Assembly: GCF_003431975.1 (NCBI RefSeq)
Contig: NZ_CP027116.1
Span: 2,480,001-2,544,000, forward strand
Direction of reading: 5' to 3'
DNA: 64,000 nt
From: Bacillus pumilus
Lineage (GTDB): Bacteria; Bacillota; Bacilli; Bacillales; Bacillaceae
Part shown: positions 1 to 7,905 of the stretch, in pieces
Layout of the letters: each line of letters begins with the position of its first letter
Numbering within the stretch: position 1 is the stretch's first letter
Position numbers and translations under genes: made by a program
The notes under the pieces: generated by a model
Database searches by the model: none
Told to the model about the DNA's origin: nothing
The model's input: the letters and a program-made list of their open reading frames with translations, nothing else

Positions 1-181
1 TGATTTGATCCGCGCTGACAGCCAGCTCCTGAAGAATCACTGGGTAAGGAAGTAAACCACTCTCATTTAAGGCATCCGTCATCTTTTGTGCATCTGCTTT
101 TACTTTCTGCAGTGCTTCATCTCCATATAAATGCTGCGATCCGACAATAAACCAGCATTCTTTATGTTGACTCGTTAACAT
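1..181 (-). CDS. araA: L-arabinose isomerase, N-terminal part (cut by window edge)
   Basis: Only the first 60 codons are inside the window; the rest lies to the left of base 1. The peptide opens with MLTSQHKECWFIVGSQHLYG, where the FIVGSQHLYG stretch is the well known start of AraA, which converts L-arabinose to L-ribulose. It follows araD by 17 bp on the same strand, so it is the third gene of an araB-araD-araA operon. The ATG at 181 is preceded by AAGAGGGATTTCT, a plausible ribosome binding site. Identification is firm; length and integrity of the full gene cannot be judged. Confidence 0.9.
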   Translation of the reverse strand, partial: MLTSQHKECWFIVGSQHLYGDEALQKVKADAQKMTDALNESGLLPYPVILQELAVSADQI

Positions 182-198
182 AGAAATCCCTCTTTTCT

Positions 199-903
199 TT
201 ATCTTGAAGGTTTTTGACCGTAATACGCATGTTCTCCGTGTTTTCTTAAGTAATGTTTATCTAAAATCCGCTGCGGAAGAGGCTCCGCATATTCGTTTAA
301 TTGCTTTGCAAACAAATTCATTTTGGCAACTTCATCTAAAATGACACTGTTTGTGACCGCACTTTTTGCATCTTTCCCCCACGTAAATGGACCGTGACCT
401 TGTAGTAAAACACCCGGTACTGCCATCACATCTAGGTTTCTTTTTTCAAACGTTTCAATGATCAGCCGGCCTGTTTCTACTTCATAGCCGCGATTGACTT
501 CTTCTTCTGTCAGAAATCGAGCACACGGAACAGCGCCGTAAAATGTATCGGCATGCGTTGTGCCCATTGCCGGTAAATCTAGACCTGCCTGCGCCCAAAC
601 AGTTGCCCACATGGAATGACTATGTGAAATACCGCCAATTTCCTCAAAGTGTTTGTAAAGAACCGCATGTGTTGCTGTATCTGATGAAGGGCTGAATTCC
701 CCTTCTACCACCTCGCCGTCAAAGTTGACCACAACCATGTCTTTTGCTGATAATTGGTCGTACGCTATGCCGCTCGGCTTAATAACAAAATGGCCGCTGT
801 CACGATCACACGCACTGACATTACCCCATGTAAATTTTACAAGTCCGTATTTTGGCAGATCTAAATTCGCTTGATATACTTCTTCTTTTAAGCGCTCTAG
901 CAT
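199..903 (-). CDS. araD: L-ribulose-5-phosphate 4-epimerase
   Basis: A 234-residue class II aldolase/epimerase that converts L-ribulose 5-phosphate to D-xylulose 5-phosphate, the last step of arabinose entry into the pentose phosphate pathway. The zinc ligands expected for the family are visible: Asp75 (SSDTATH), His94 and His96 (SHSHS), and the later QGHGP histidine near residue 170. TWGNVSA near residue 25 and KPSG near 42 are the phosphate-binding segments. The length is standard. The start lies inside the 3' end of araB (7-bp overlap) with AAGGAGTGATGACC upstream, so the two are translationally coupled. Confidence 0.95.
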   Translation of the reverse strand: MLERLKEEVYQANLDLPKYGLVKFTWGNVSACDRDSGHFVIKPSGIAYDQLSAKDMVVVNFDGEVVEGEFSPSSDTATHAVLYKHFEEIGGISHSHSMWATVWAQAGLDLPAMGTTHADTFYGAVPCARFLTEEEVNRGYEVETGRLIIETFEKRNLDVMAVPGVLLQGHGPFTWGKDAKSAVTNSVILDEVAKMNLFAKQLNEYAEPLPQRILDKHYLRKHGEHAYYGQKPSR

Positions 904-2522
904 ACGGTCATCACTCCTTTCTTTGGCATCAGATGCGCTACTGCCGATTCTTCAATCTGAAGTCCCTCTTGATAGCGCTTTAAAAATTCATCAAAGCCTT
1001 TGACATCGAGCGGGTCGGGTTCCATAAGCTCTTCTGATGTATGGGCAAACACTTGATGAATAAGGAATTCAGCCAATGTTTGTTTTTGATGGTGAACCAT
1101 ATATGAAGCAAGGACAGCCATTCCAAACGCACCGCCTTCTCCCGCAGTGGAAACGACTGATACAGGTGTATTAAGCGCTGCTGCGACCATTTTTTGACCA
1201 ACGAGCGGCGTTTTAAATAACCCGCCATGTGCTAATAAACGATCAATCACAACCTGTTCTTGTTCTTTTAAGCGATCCATCCCTATTTTCATTGCACCAA
1301 AAGCAGAGAACAAGTGGGTACGCATGAAATTAGCCAGATTAAAGCGGCTTTCAGGAGATCTGACAAAAAGAGGCCTTCCTTCTGGCAGTCCTGTAATATT
1401 TTCACCAGAATAATATCCATAGCTTAAGAGCCCACCGCCATCTGGATCTGCTTCTAAAGCCTGCTGCAATAAGGCTTCGTAAACCCTTTCTGAAGCCACT
1501 TGCATACCTAGTGCTTCGAAGGCCTCTCTGAATATATTCATCCAAGCATTTAAGTCACTTGTACAGTTGTTCGCATGTACCATTGCGACTGGCAGGCCGT
1601 CCGGCGTTGTGACCATATCCACTTCTGGATACACACCTTTTAGGTCCTGCTCTAGCACAATCATGGCAAAAACAGAAGTTCCAACTGAAATGTTCCCTGT
1701 TCGTTTTTCTACACTGTTTGTTGCTACCATTCCCGTACCTGCGTCACCTTCCGGCGGGCAAAATGGGATGCCTGGCTTCAAGTGTTTGCCTTGGTCTAAA
1801 ATGGCTGCTCCTGCTGCCGTTAACACGCCTGCCTCCTCGCCTGCTAAGTAGACACGCGGCAAAAGATGACGGAGCTTAAACGGGTAACCCTTTTCTGCAA
1901 TCAATGCCTCAAATTGCTGGACCATCTCTTCACTGTAATCTTTCGTTTGTTCATCAATTGGAAACATCCCTGACGCATCACCAATGCCAATGGCCTGCTT
2001 TCCGGTTAACAGCCAGTGAATGTAGCCTGACAAGGTCGTCATATATTCTAAGCGGGAAAGATGTTTTTCCTCTTCTAATATGGCTTGATACAAATGGGCA
2101 ATGCTCCATCTTTCTGGAATATGAAATTGGAAGACATCCGTCAGTTTTTGACTCGCCTCAATCGTCGTTGCATTCCGCCATGTGCGAAACGGGACGAGAA
2201 CCTCTCCTGTATGATCACATGCCACATAGCCATGCATCATGGCTGAAACCCCAATTGAGCCAATGGTTTGAATAGTCACGCCGTACTTTTGCTCGACTTG
2301 CTCTTTCATCTCTCGGTACGCTACTTGAAGACCTGTAATGATATCAATTAAGTTGTACGTCCAAATTCCTTCTTGGAGAGAGCTTTCCCATTCGAATGCA
2401 CCTTGGGAAATTGGCTGAAACGCCTCATCTATTAGAATGGCTTTAATTCGTGTTGAACCAAATTCAATACCTAAAGATGTCCGTCCTTCTTTCAAGGCTT
2501 TAGTCGTCTCTTCATGATTCAA
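897..2522 (-). CDS. araB: Ribulokinase (FGGY family)
   Basis: A 541-residue FGGY carbohydrate kinase that phosphorylates L-ribulose. The N-terminal actin-like fold signature GIEFGSTRIKA is at residues 18-28 and the ATP-binding C-terminal lobe includes the glycine-rich stretch STAGEGGAFGMA. The operon position, with araD overlapping and araA following, supports ribulokinase over xylulokinase. The start is TTG at 2522, preceded by GGGGGTG eight to nine bases upstream; an ATG further inside has no comparable site. It is the first gene of the operon, whereas B. subtilis has araA first. It is larger and less like B. subtilis AraB than its neighbours are, so the exact subfamily is less certain than the role. 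Confidence 0.88.
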   Translation of the reverse strand: MNHEETTKALKEGRTSLGIEFGSTRIKAILIDEAFQPISQGAFEWESSLQEGIWTYNLIDIITGLQVAYREMKEQVEQKYGVTIQTIGSIGVSAMMHGYVACDHTGEVLVPFRTWRNATTIEASQKLTDVFQFHIPERWSIAHLYQAILEEEKHLSRLEYMTTLSGYIHWLLTGKQAIGIGDASGMFPIDEQTKDYSEEMVQQFEALIAEKGYPFKLRHLLPRVYLAGEEAGVLTAAGAAILDQGKHLKPGIPFCPPEGDAGTGMVATNSVEKRTGNISVGTSVFAMIVLEQDLKGVYPEVDMVTTPDGLPVAMVHANNCTSDLNAWMNIFREAFEALGMQVASERVYEALLQQALEADPDGGGLLSYGYYSGENITGLPEGRPLFVRSPESRFNLANFMRTHLFSAFGAMKIGMDRLKEQEQVVIDRLLAHGGLFKTPLVGQKMVAAALNTPVSVVSTAGEGGAFGMAVLASYMVHHQKQTLAEFLIHQVFAHTSEELMEPDPLDVKGFDEFLKRYQEGLQIEESAVAHLMPKKGVMTVC

Positions 2523-2542
2523 ACTGCGTTCACCCCCATGAT

Positions 2543-2557
2543 TGATAGCGGTTTCAA
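2543..2557 (-). promoter_or_regulatory. cre site (CcpA catabolite repression) in ara operon leader
   Basis: Read on the minus strand the 15 bases TTGAAACCGCTATCA fit the cre consensus WTGNAANCGNWNNCA at every constrained position. It lies 21 bp upstream of the araB start and downstream of the AraR boxes, where bound CcpA would block transcription. Function is inferred from the match. Confidence 0.75.
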
Positions 2558-2607
2558 ATCGTTTTTTCTAGATTCATTGATTCATATGTGCACATTCACA
2601 ATATAAT

Positions 2608-2654
2608 ATTTGTACGTACATATGTCAATAATAAATACAGTTGTACATACACAA
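2608..2654. promoter_or_regulatory. Tandem AraR operator boxes between araB and araR
   Basis: Two near-palindromes, ATTTGTACGTACATAT (2608-2623) and AGTTGTACATACACAA (2639-2654), match the known AraR operator core TTGTACGTACAA. Their centres are 31 bp apart, about three helical turns, the spacing expected for cooperative binding by AraR dimers. A weaker third palindrome, ATGTGCACAT, is centred at 2590.5. Position in the divergent araB/araR gap supports control of both transcripts. Confidence 0.8.
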
Positions 2655-2796
2655 TACGACAAAAACCTTCCCTTTTCTAAAACTAAGATGCCAGAAAGAG
2701 GAAGCGCCTGTTTTTGATTCGACAACCATGTTAAAATATGTCCATATAATTTCTTCTCAATCCGAGTAGATGATCAACTGAGAAAGAAGTGAAACG

Positions 2797-3897
2797 ATGA
2801 AAAAGAAGTACCAGATCATTATTGATGATATAAAAAGCAAAATACTTACAGGGGATTACCGGATCGGGGAGCGAATTCCAACTGAATCGAATCTGCAGGA
2901 GATCTATCAAGTGAGCAGGCATACAGTTCGAAAGGCGATCTTAGAATTGTCAAGCGAAGGTTTTTTACGAAGCGAAAAGGGTTCAGGCACATTTGTGACC
3001 AATCTATATCAAACAAAGCCTTCTGGACATGCGCATATGAAAACGATTGGGGTTATCACGACATACATATCCGATTACATTTTCCCTTCTATCATTCGTG
3101 GCATTGAAAGTCGATTAAACGAAGAGAACTATTCACTATTACTGGCAAGTACAAATAATGATGTGGAACAGGAGAAAAAAGCGCTGGAAATGATGCTGTC
3201 CTTTGGCGTGGACGGACTCATTGTCGAGCCGACGAAAAGCAATTTATATAACCCGAACATCTCGTACTACTTATCTTTTAAAGAACAGGATGTACCGCTC
3301 ATTATGATCAATGCCTATTATGAGCAGTTAGAGGTTCCCTTTCTCTGTTTAGATGATGTGAAGTCCAGCTATTTAGCCACAAAAGAGCTGATCACCGCTG
3401 GACATCAGCAAATTGGGCTCATTTCAAAAACAGATGATTTACAGGGAAAGTACCGAATGAAAGGCTATATTCAAGCACTCGGTGAAGCCAAGCTTAATTT
3501 CCTGCCTGAGCATGTGCTCTTTTTCGATACAGAATCGAAGCAGCATTTGGGGGATGATATTAAAACTTTCTTATTAAAGCATCAGCATGAGCTGACTGCC
3601 CTTGTTTGCTATAACGATGAGGTTGGATTAGAAGTTGCCAATGTATGCAGTGACATCGGGCTGTCCATTCCAGAGGATCTCTCCATTATTGGACAGGATA
3701 ATTCGTATATTGCCCAGAAAAATGCCCATGTGAAGCTGACAACACTGACCCATCCCCAGGAGCAAATGGGCCGGGATGCGGCAGACTGGATGATTAAAAA
3801 AGTGCAAGGGAAAAAGAATCTCCCTCATCAAACCTTTTATGAGCCAGAATTGGTTCCAGGTGATACGATCAAACAAATGAATGCAAGAAAAAAATGA
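2797..3897 (+). CDS. araR: Arabinose operon repressor (GntR-LacI chimera)
   Basis: A 366-residue repressor with an N-terminal GntR-type winged helix (residues 1-70, including RIPTESNLQEIYQVSRHTVR) fused to a LacI/GalR-type sugar-binding domain from about residue 80 (IGVITTYISDYIFPSIIRGIE). That domain combination is diagnostic of AraR, which leaves DNA when L-arabinose binds. Length is normal. It is transcribed away from araB across an intergenic region that holds two AraR boxes, so it probably also controls itself. The ATG at 2797 is preceded by AGAAAGAAGTGAAACG. Confidence 0.95.
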   Translation: MKKKYQIIIDDIKSKILTGDYRIGERIPTESNLQEIYQVSRHTVRKAILELSSEGFLRSEKGSGTFVTNLYQTKPSGHAHMKTIGVITTYISDYIFPSIIRGIESRLNEENYSLLLASTNNDVEQEKKALEMMLSFGVDGLIVEPTKSNLYNPNISYYLSFKEQDVPLIMINAYYEQLEVPFLCLDDVKSSYLATKELITAGHQQIGLISKTDDLQGKYRMKGYIQALGEAKLNFLPEHVLFFDTESKQHLGDDIKTFLLKHQHELTALVCYNDEVGLEVANVCSDIGLSIPEDLSIIGQDNSYIAQKNAHVKLTTLTHPQEQMGRDAADWMIKKVQGKKNLPHQTFYEPELVPGDTIKQMNARKK

Positions 3898-3923
3898 GCC
3901 TTACCGCAGGAGGCTCATTTTTT
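3888..3923. terminator. Bidirectional terminator after araR
   Basis: AAAATGAGCCT and AGGCTCATTTT form an 11-bp stem around a short loop with T runs on both sides. It serves araR on the plus strand and the FrnE-like gene on the minus strand. Confidence 0.85.
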
Positions 3924-3929
3924 ATATGG

Positions 3930-4655
3930 TTAGATCTCTTCTTTAGGAGTAGGCACTGCGCATACTCCATCAGCACATGCCGCTTCAAATGAATTAGAAG
4001 CCGCTTTATCAGCTTGAGCTGCTTCCTCTGTCCAAGCTGTTTCAAGTGCGCTCAGGAACGTATCGGCTGGCTGTGCACCTGCCACTGAATATTTGTCATT
4101 GATCAAGAAAAACGGAACAGCATTGATACCAAGCTGTCTCGCTTCTTGTTCGTCTTTTCGGACATGATCGGCAAACTCTTCGCCGCCTAAAATTTGCTGT
4201 ACTTCCTGCAAATCAAGACCTGCTTTTTCTGCAATATTTAAAAGGGTTTGACGATCACCAACATGTTTACCATCTGTGAAATACGCTTGAAACAGCTCTC
4301 CCATGACGAAATCGCCTTTTCCCATTTGACCAGCATATTGCGCTAATCGATGGGCATCAAAGGTGTTTGTTAACACGAGTGGATCAAATTGAAAATCGAT
4401 TCCTTTCTCTTTGCCAGCCTGCTTCACCTGCTCATTCATTGCCATGGCCTGGCTGCGGCTCATCCCATATTTTTTAACGAGCATGTCATGGACATCATGA
4501 TCGACCTCGACAGGTGCATGTGGATCAAGCTCAAAGCTTTTAAACTCGATTTCTACCTGTTCCTTTTGAGGGAATTGTTCAAGCGCTGTTTCTAGTTGTT
4601 TTTTTCCTATATAACAAAAAGGACAGGCGATATCTGACCAGATTTGTACTTTCAT
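3930..4655 (-). CDS. DsbA-family oxidoreductase, FrnE-like
   Basis: A thioredoxin-fold protein of the FrnE/DsbA branch (about 241 residues from the chosen start). The redox motif CPFC sits near residue 11 (WSDIACPFCYIGKKQ), the usual all-alpha insertion follows, and the cis-Pro segment is NAVPFF near residue 175. The extra C-terminal pair CADGVC is typical of FrnE proteins. No signal peptide, so it acts in the cytoplasm, probably on disulfides. I chose the ATG at 4655 because GGAAGG is nine bases upstream; the longer reading to 4691 lacks a site. B. subtilis YwbO is the likely counterpart. The promoter is unusually palindromic (see 4693-4731). Confidence 0.85.
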   Translation of the reverse strand: MKVQIWSDIACPFCYIGKKQLETALEQFPQKEQVEIEFKSFELDPHAPVEVDHDVHDMLVKKYGMSRSQAMAMNEQVKQAGKEKGIDFQFDPLVLTNTFDAHRLAQYAGQMGKGDFVMGELFQAYFTDGKHVGDRQTLLNIAEKAGLDLQEVQQILGGEEFADHVRKDEQEARQLGINAVPFFLINDKYSVAGAQPADTFLSALETAWTEEAAQADKAASNSFEAACADGVCAVPTPKEEI

Positions 4656-4692
4656 GTTCATCTTCCTTCCATGTTTACGTTTTTTCTTCAAC

Positions 4693-4731
4693 GATGTAAC
4701 AATTATAGTTACATCAAATCAGTTATGTCAA
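4693..4731 (-). promoter_or_regulatory. Promoter with palindromic operator for FrnE-like gene
   Basis: On the minus strand TTGACA (4726-4731) and TATAAT (4702-4707) are separated by 18 bp. The -10 box sits in the middle of a perfect inverted repeat, GATGTAAC-N7-GTTACATC (4693-4715). A repressor bound there would occlude RNA polymerase. The cognate regulator is unknown; MarR/HxlR-type proteins are common candidates for such redox genes. Confidence 0.65.
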
Positions 4732-4753
4732 GATTCTGATCTTGATTTAATTG

Positions 4754-4789
4754 AAAAAGCCTCTCCTTCTAAGAAAGGAAAGGCTTTGA
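4754..4789. terminator. Terminator after hxlB
   Basis: AAAGCCT and AGGCTTT arms with an additional TTCC/GGAG extension enclose a short loop, followed on the minus strand by a T run. Located directly downstream of the hxlB stop. Confidence 0.75.
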
Positions 4790-4795
4790 AAATGA

Positions 4796-5353
4796 CTATT
4801 CTAAGTTTGCATGGTGGCCGTACATTGTATGTGTGTCGAGCTCTTTCATTTCCATTAACCGCAAAATGACCGCATCGTATGTCAGAAGAAGCGACTGCTC
4901 AAATAGTGAGCCCATTGGCTGAATGGTACGATGGCTTCCTTCCTGTTGATCCTTCGGCGCACCTGACAATAAGATGACTTCATCTGATAGATCAGCTAGA
5001 GGTGACTCAGAAGAAAGCGTGAAAGCTGCCACTTTTCCGCCAATTGCTTTGGCCTTTTTTGCAAGGACAAGCAAGGTCTCTGTTCGGCCAGATCCACTTC
5101 CGACAATCAAGAGATCCTCTTCTGTAAAGGAAGGTGTATTGGTTTCACCGATCACATAAGCCTTGACGCCAATATGCGTAAGTCTCATCGCCAACGATTT
5201 TCCCATCAAACCAGACCTGCCAGCCCCTGCCACAAAGACCTTTCTTGCAGTTAAAATGCTTGAGACAAGCCGCTCTGCTTGTTCGTCTTGAATCGCGGGC
5301 GAGTGCTCAGAAAGCTCATTCAAAATGGCTTTCACATAGTCACTGGTCTTCAT
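4796..5353 (-). CDS. hxlB: 6-phospho-3-hexuloisomerase
   Basis: A 185-residue SIS-domain isomerase of the ribulose monophosphate pathway; it turns hexulose 6-phosphate into fructose 6-phosphate. The SIS signature is visible as VFVAGAGRSGLMGKSLAMRL (about residues 34-53) with the second phosphosugar loop GSGSGRTET near residue 88. Length fits the family. Its ATG overlaps the hxlA stop by four bases (ATGA), so it is coupled to hxlA. With HxlA it fixes formaldehyde, which here means detoxification rather than growth on C1 compounds. Confidence 0.95.
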   Translation of the reverse strand: MKTSDYVKAILNELSEHSPAIQDEQAERLVSSILTARKVFVAGAGRSGLMGKSLAMRLTHIGVKAYVIGETNTPSFTEEDLLIVGSGSGRTETLLVLAKKAKAIGGKVAAFTLSSESPLADLSDEVILLSGAPKDQQEGSHRTIQPMGSLFEQSLLLTYDAVILRLMEMKELDTHTMYGHHANLE

Positions 5354-5982
5354 GATTGTGCAATCAGCTGTTTCATTTGTGCAGCCACTTCTGCTTTATT
5401 GTCCTGGCTTGCGATACCGCCGCCGACAATAATCAAATCAGGGTTTAATTTGACGACTTCAGGTAACGTATCAAGCTTAATTCCGCCTGCAATGGCTGTT
5501 TTCGCTTGTTTGACAACTTGTTTAATGGTCATAAGATCAGCAAATGAGTTTTGTCCAACCGCTTGCAGATCATAGCCTGTGTGCACACAAATATAATCGA
5601 CTCCAAGCTCATCTAGCTCTTTCGCCCGGCCAGCAATATCTTTGATGCCAATCATATCAACTAAAATTTGTTTCCCTCTTGCTTTTGCTTCCTTCACAGC
5701 TCCTTGAATGGACATATCTTCTGCCGCCGCAAGAATGGTCACGATATCCGCTCCAGCTTCAGATGCCTGCTGCACTTCATAGCCGGCAGCATCCATAATT
5801 TTCAGATCAGCGAGTACACGTAAATTTGGAAAAGCCTGTTTGACTTCTTTTACAGCACGAAGCCCTTCGTTGATCACAACAGGTGTGCCAATTTCGACCA
5901 CATCAATAGATGCTTCTACTTCTTTAATCAGCTCAATCGCTTCTGGTATATTCACTAAATCTAATGCTAATTGTAATTTCAT
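5350..5982 (-). CDS. hxlA: 3-hexulose-6-phosphate synthase
   Basis: A 210-residue TIM-barrel enzyme of the orotidine-5-phosphate decarboxylase superfamily that condenses formaldehyde with ribulose 5-phosphate. The superfamily signature DLKIMDAAGY (about residues 60-69) and the phosphate loop IVGGGIAS near the C-terminus are present. It is the first gene of hxlAB. The ATG at 5982 has GGGAGTGAACGTTC upstream. A sigma-A-like promoter and tandem HxlR-type boxes lie about 70-130 bp upstream. Confidence 0.95.
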   Translation of the reverse strand: MKLQLALDLVNIPEAIELIKEVEASIDVVEIGTPVVINEGLRAVKEVKQAFPNLRVLADLKIMDAAGYEVQQASEAGADIVTILAAAEDMSIQGAVKEAKARGKQILVDMIGIKDIAGRAKELDELGVDYICVHTGYDLQAVGQNSFADLMTIKQVVKQAKTAIAGGIKLDTLPEVVKLNPDLIIVGGGIASQDNKAEVAAQMKQLIAQS

Positions 5983-6053
5983 GAACGTTCACTCCCATTT
6001 TTTCATCTCATCTTCAAGAGCTCCGTGGATGGGGCTTCTTGATCGATGAAATG

Positions 6054-6111
6054 AGTATAACAACAGGATGGACGCAATCCAAGTACGCACTTTTTTTTTA
6101 CATACTATACT
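6054..6111 (-). promoter_or_regulatory. hxlAB promoter with two candidate HxlR boxes
   Basis: On the minus strand TTGGAT (6077-6082) and TATACT (6054-6059) are 17 bp apart. Just upstream, two related motifs, GTGCGTACTTG and GTATAGTATGT (within 6080-6111), are spaced about 20 bp, two helical turns, with an A-run between. HxlR of B. subtilis is known to activate hxlAB through two repeats at this position. Assigning these two motifs to HxlR is inference. Confidence 0.6.
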
Positions 6112-6125
6112 TTTTCGCATATGGT

Positions 6126-6158
6126 TACAAAAAAGATACTGTCTTTTGACCAGTATCT
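6126..6158 (-). terminator. hxlR terminator hairpin adjoining a dispersed element
   Basis: On the minus strand AGATACTG pairs with CAGTATCT around a 9-base loop and is followed by TTTTTTTG, a textbook Rho-independent terminator. It is separated from the hxlR stop codon by the dispersed element at 6159-6285. A worn remnant resembling its arm (TTTGGTCGTATTTC, 6286-6299) lies on the other side of the element. Confidence 0.75.
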
Positions 6159-6285
6159 CAGCGCACGGACAAACCCTTGCATACGCCCGCAGATCTGCGT
6201 TCCGGTGCTCGTCTTTCACTGCAAAGGTTCTCAGGTCTCGCTGAAAAGAAGACAAAGGACTAAAATAAAGTTATTTAGCCCTTTG
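6159..6285 (+). mobile_element. Terminator-associated MITE, copy A (3' end worn)
   Basis: Aligns with the full copy at 35148: starts CAGCGCACGGACAAACCC (full copy CAGCGTGTAGACAAACCC), keeps GCTGAAAAGAAGACAAAGG and ends in TTTAGCCCTTTGT. The last roughly ten bases including the terminal CTG are missing. It lies directly beside the hxlR terminator hairpin. No coding capacity. Confidence 0.75.
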
Positions 6286-6299
6286 TTTTGGTCGTATTT

Positions 6300-6653
6300 C
6301 TATTTATCATCCTTTAAAAAATTGCTGTCGAGGTATTGTTTTCCCCAATCATACATCGCCTCTAAAATCGGCATTAAGCTTTCTCCTAGTTCTGTGAGGG
6401 AATACTCAACCTTTGGCGGAACGACAGGATAAACCTCCCGATGCACAATGTGATCTTCCTCTAATTCTCTTAGCTGATTGACAAGCATTCTTTGCGTAAT
6501 CCCTGGCATTAACGACTTTAGCTCACCAAACCGTTTCGTCCCTTCTCTGCCAAGGTGCCATAAAATCAGCATTTTCCACTTACCACCGATAATGTTCAGC
6601 GTCAGCTCTTTTTCGCAATTGAACACTTTATTTTCCATACGTGATGACAACAA
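6300..6653 (-). CDS. hxlR: HxlR-type transcriptional regulator of the hxlAB operon
   Basis: A winged-helix protein of the HxlR family, about 112-117 residues. Family hallmarks are the conserved Cys near the N-terminus ([18 protein letters not shown]), the helix-turn-helix [23 protein letters not shown] and the wing segment [13 protein letters not shown]. It lies immediately upstream of hxlAB, so its role as the formaldehyde-responsive activator of that operon is well supported. The first codons are two TTG triplets six to nine bases after AAGGAG; an ATG at 6638 is the alternative. It is on the same strand as hxlAB, separated by its own terminator and a mobile element. Confidence 0.88.
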   Translation of the reverse strand: MLSSRMENKVFNCEKELTLNIIGGKWKMLILWHLGREGTKRFGELKSLMPGITQRMLVNQLRELEEDHIVHREVYPVVPPKVEYSLTELGESLMPILEAMYDWGKQYLDSNFLKDDK

Positions 6654-6732
6654 TATACACTCCTTTTATTACAAACCATTTACCCTTTATCATATACTGC
6701 GGCAAAATGGATTGCCTAGCATATGGTCTTCG

Positions 6733-7593
6733 TTATTGATTTTGTTTTTTGACAAAAGCCATCACAGCCTTTGTCATATCTTGCGCTTCTTTTGGCGCTC
6801 TGTCTGATCCAAACCATTTATTCAAGTCACTGTGGCTCAGCGAATGAACCCGAAACACAAACCGAGCGCCTTTATTGTGATTCAGTTTTTCTGCAAATCG
6901 GTACACCTCTGGATTTTCCCAGCCTGTAACCAAATAAACAGGCGGTGCATTCGCTTGATTCATATAAGTGACAGGTGATGCCTTTGTCCAGCTCTTCTCC
7001 TGTTTGCCGAATACTTTTTTATACGATGGGATAGCTTGTATAAATTGATTGAGGTTTAACGGCCCATCTAAAATCACGATGGAATTGATCGCTTTTGGCG
7101 ACAGCCCCACACGCTTTAAGTAAGTCGAATCTGTGGCCACTAGTGCCGTCAAATGACCGCCAGCCGAGTGACCCATGACATTGATTTTTGATGAATCGAT
7201 TTGATACTCATCTGCATGATCCTTCACCCATTTAATGGCGTTTGCCGTATCATCTGCCATCTGCTCATAGTTGGCATCAGGGTGAAGCCTGTAATTCATT
7301 GAAACAAACACATACCCTTGACCGGTAAAATAATCAGCCTTTGAAGCGACTCTATTCTTATCGCCGCCCGTCCAGCCGCCGCCATGGAGATAGATCATGA
7401 CTGGATGCTTCTTCTTGTCTTCATCTTTGCCCTTCGGCATATACATATCGAGTGTTTGCTGTTTGTTTTGTGTGTCTGCATAATGGATATTCGTCGTCGG
7501 CTTAGGTTGGTTGAAACGGAACACAAAGAATGCGCACACCAATAAGCCAGCGATGACTGCCGCAAATAAAAGCCATTTCATGATTCGATTCAA
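6733..7593 (-). CDS. Membrane-anchored alpha/beta hydrolase (esterase)
   Basis: A hormone-sensitive-lipase-type esterase of about 286 residues. The oxyanion motif HGGGW and the nucleophile elbow GHSAGG are clear; the downstream HSDLNKW histidine is the likely catalytic base. A single hydrophobic segment (WLLFAAVIAGLLVCAFFVF) at the very N-terminus suggests a membrane anchor with the catalytic domain outside. I prefer the TTG at 7593, about ten bases after AAAGGTG; an ATG four codons later is possible, and the longest reading (to 7671) adds an implausible soluble leader before the anchor. Substrate unknown. Confidence 0.75.
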   Translation of the reverse strand: MNRIMKWLLFAAVIAGLLVCAFFVFRFNQPKPTTNIHYADTQNKQQTLDMYMPKGKDEDKKKHPVMIYLHGGGWTGGDKNRVASKADYFTGQGYVFVSMNYRLHPDANYEQMADDTANAIKWVKDHADEYQIDSSKINVMGHSAGGHLTALVATDSTYLKRVGLSPKAINSIVILDGPLNLNQFIQAIPSYKKVFGKQEKSWTKASPVTYMNQANAPPVYLVTGWENPEVYRFAEKLNHNKGARFVFRVHSLSHSDLNKWFGSDRAPKEAQDMTKAVMAFVKKQNQ

Positions 7594-7722
7594 TGTGTCA
7601 TTGCACCTTTCTATGTTGGGATGGGGAAGACGGAATGTCCAATAAAAACTAGAATCGTCTGTTAAGTACAAACCTTTGATTTGAACAGAAGAGACGTTGG
7701 TAAATTTCAGATGAATGTCTGC

Positions 7723-7887
7723 TTATAGATTCGGGGATTCATAAGAGATGTGCAGAACAATACAGTTGATCAAGTCGTAATGTTCATTATACTCTTTAAA
7801 GTAGTGAAATTCATTGATTTGCTTTAGATGGTTGATATCAAAATCAGGGATTTGTTTCTGGATTTTTTCATTTAAAAACCATGTCAT
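7723..7887 (-). CDS. Uncharacterised 54-residue protein
   Basis: Starts MTWFLNEKIQKQIPDFDINH and ends ISYESPNL. It begins at an ATG preceded by TTGGAGGCCAAACA, a strong ribosome binding site, and sits 18 bp downstream of the 115-residue gene on the same strand. It is acidic and aromatic with no signal or membrane segment. I do not recognise it. Its company with other small genes of immunity-like character suggests the same class, and it may be a shortened version of a longer protein. Confidence 0.55.
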   Translation of the reverse strand: MTWFLNEKIQKQIPDFDINHLKQINEFHYFKEYNEHYDLINCIVLHISYESPNL

Positions 7888-7905
7888 TGTTTGGCCTCCA
7901 AGAGG

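Noticed and set aside
5989..6432. Open frames across the hxlR-hxlA gap on both strands
   Set aside because: They run through the promoter, terminator and mobile element and lack start signals.
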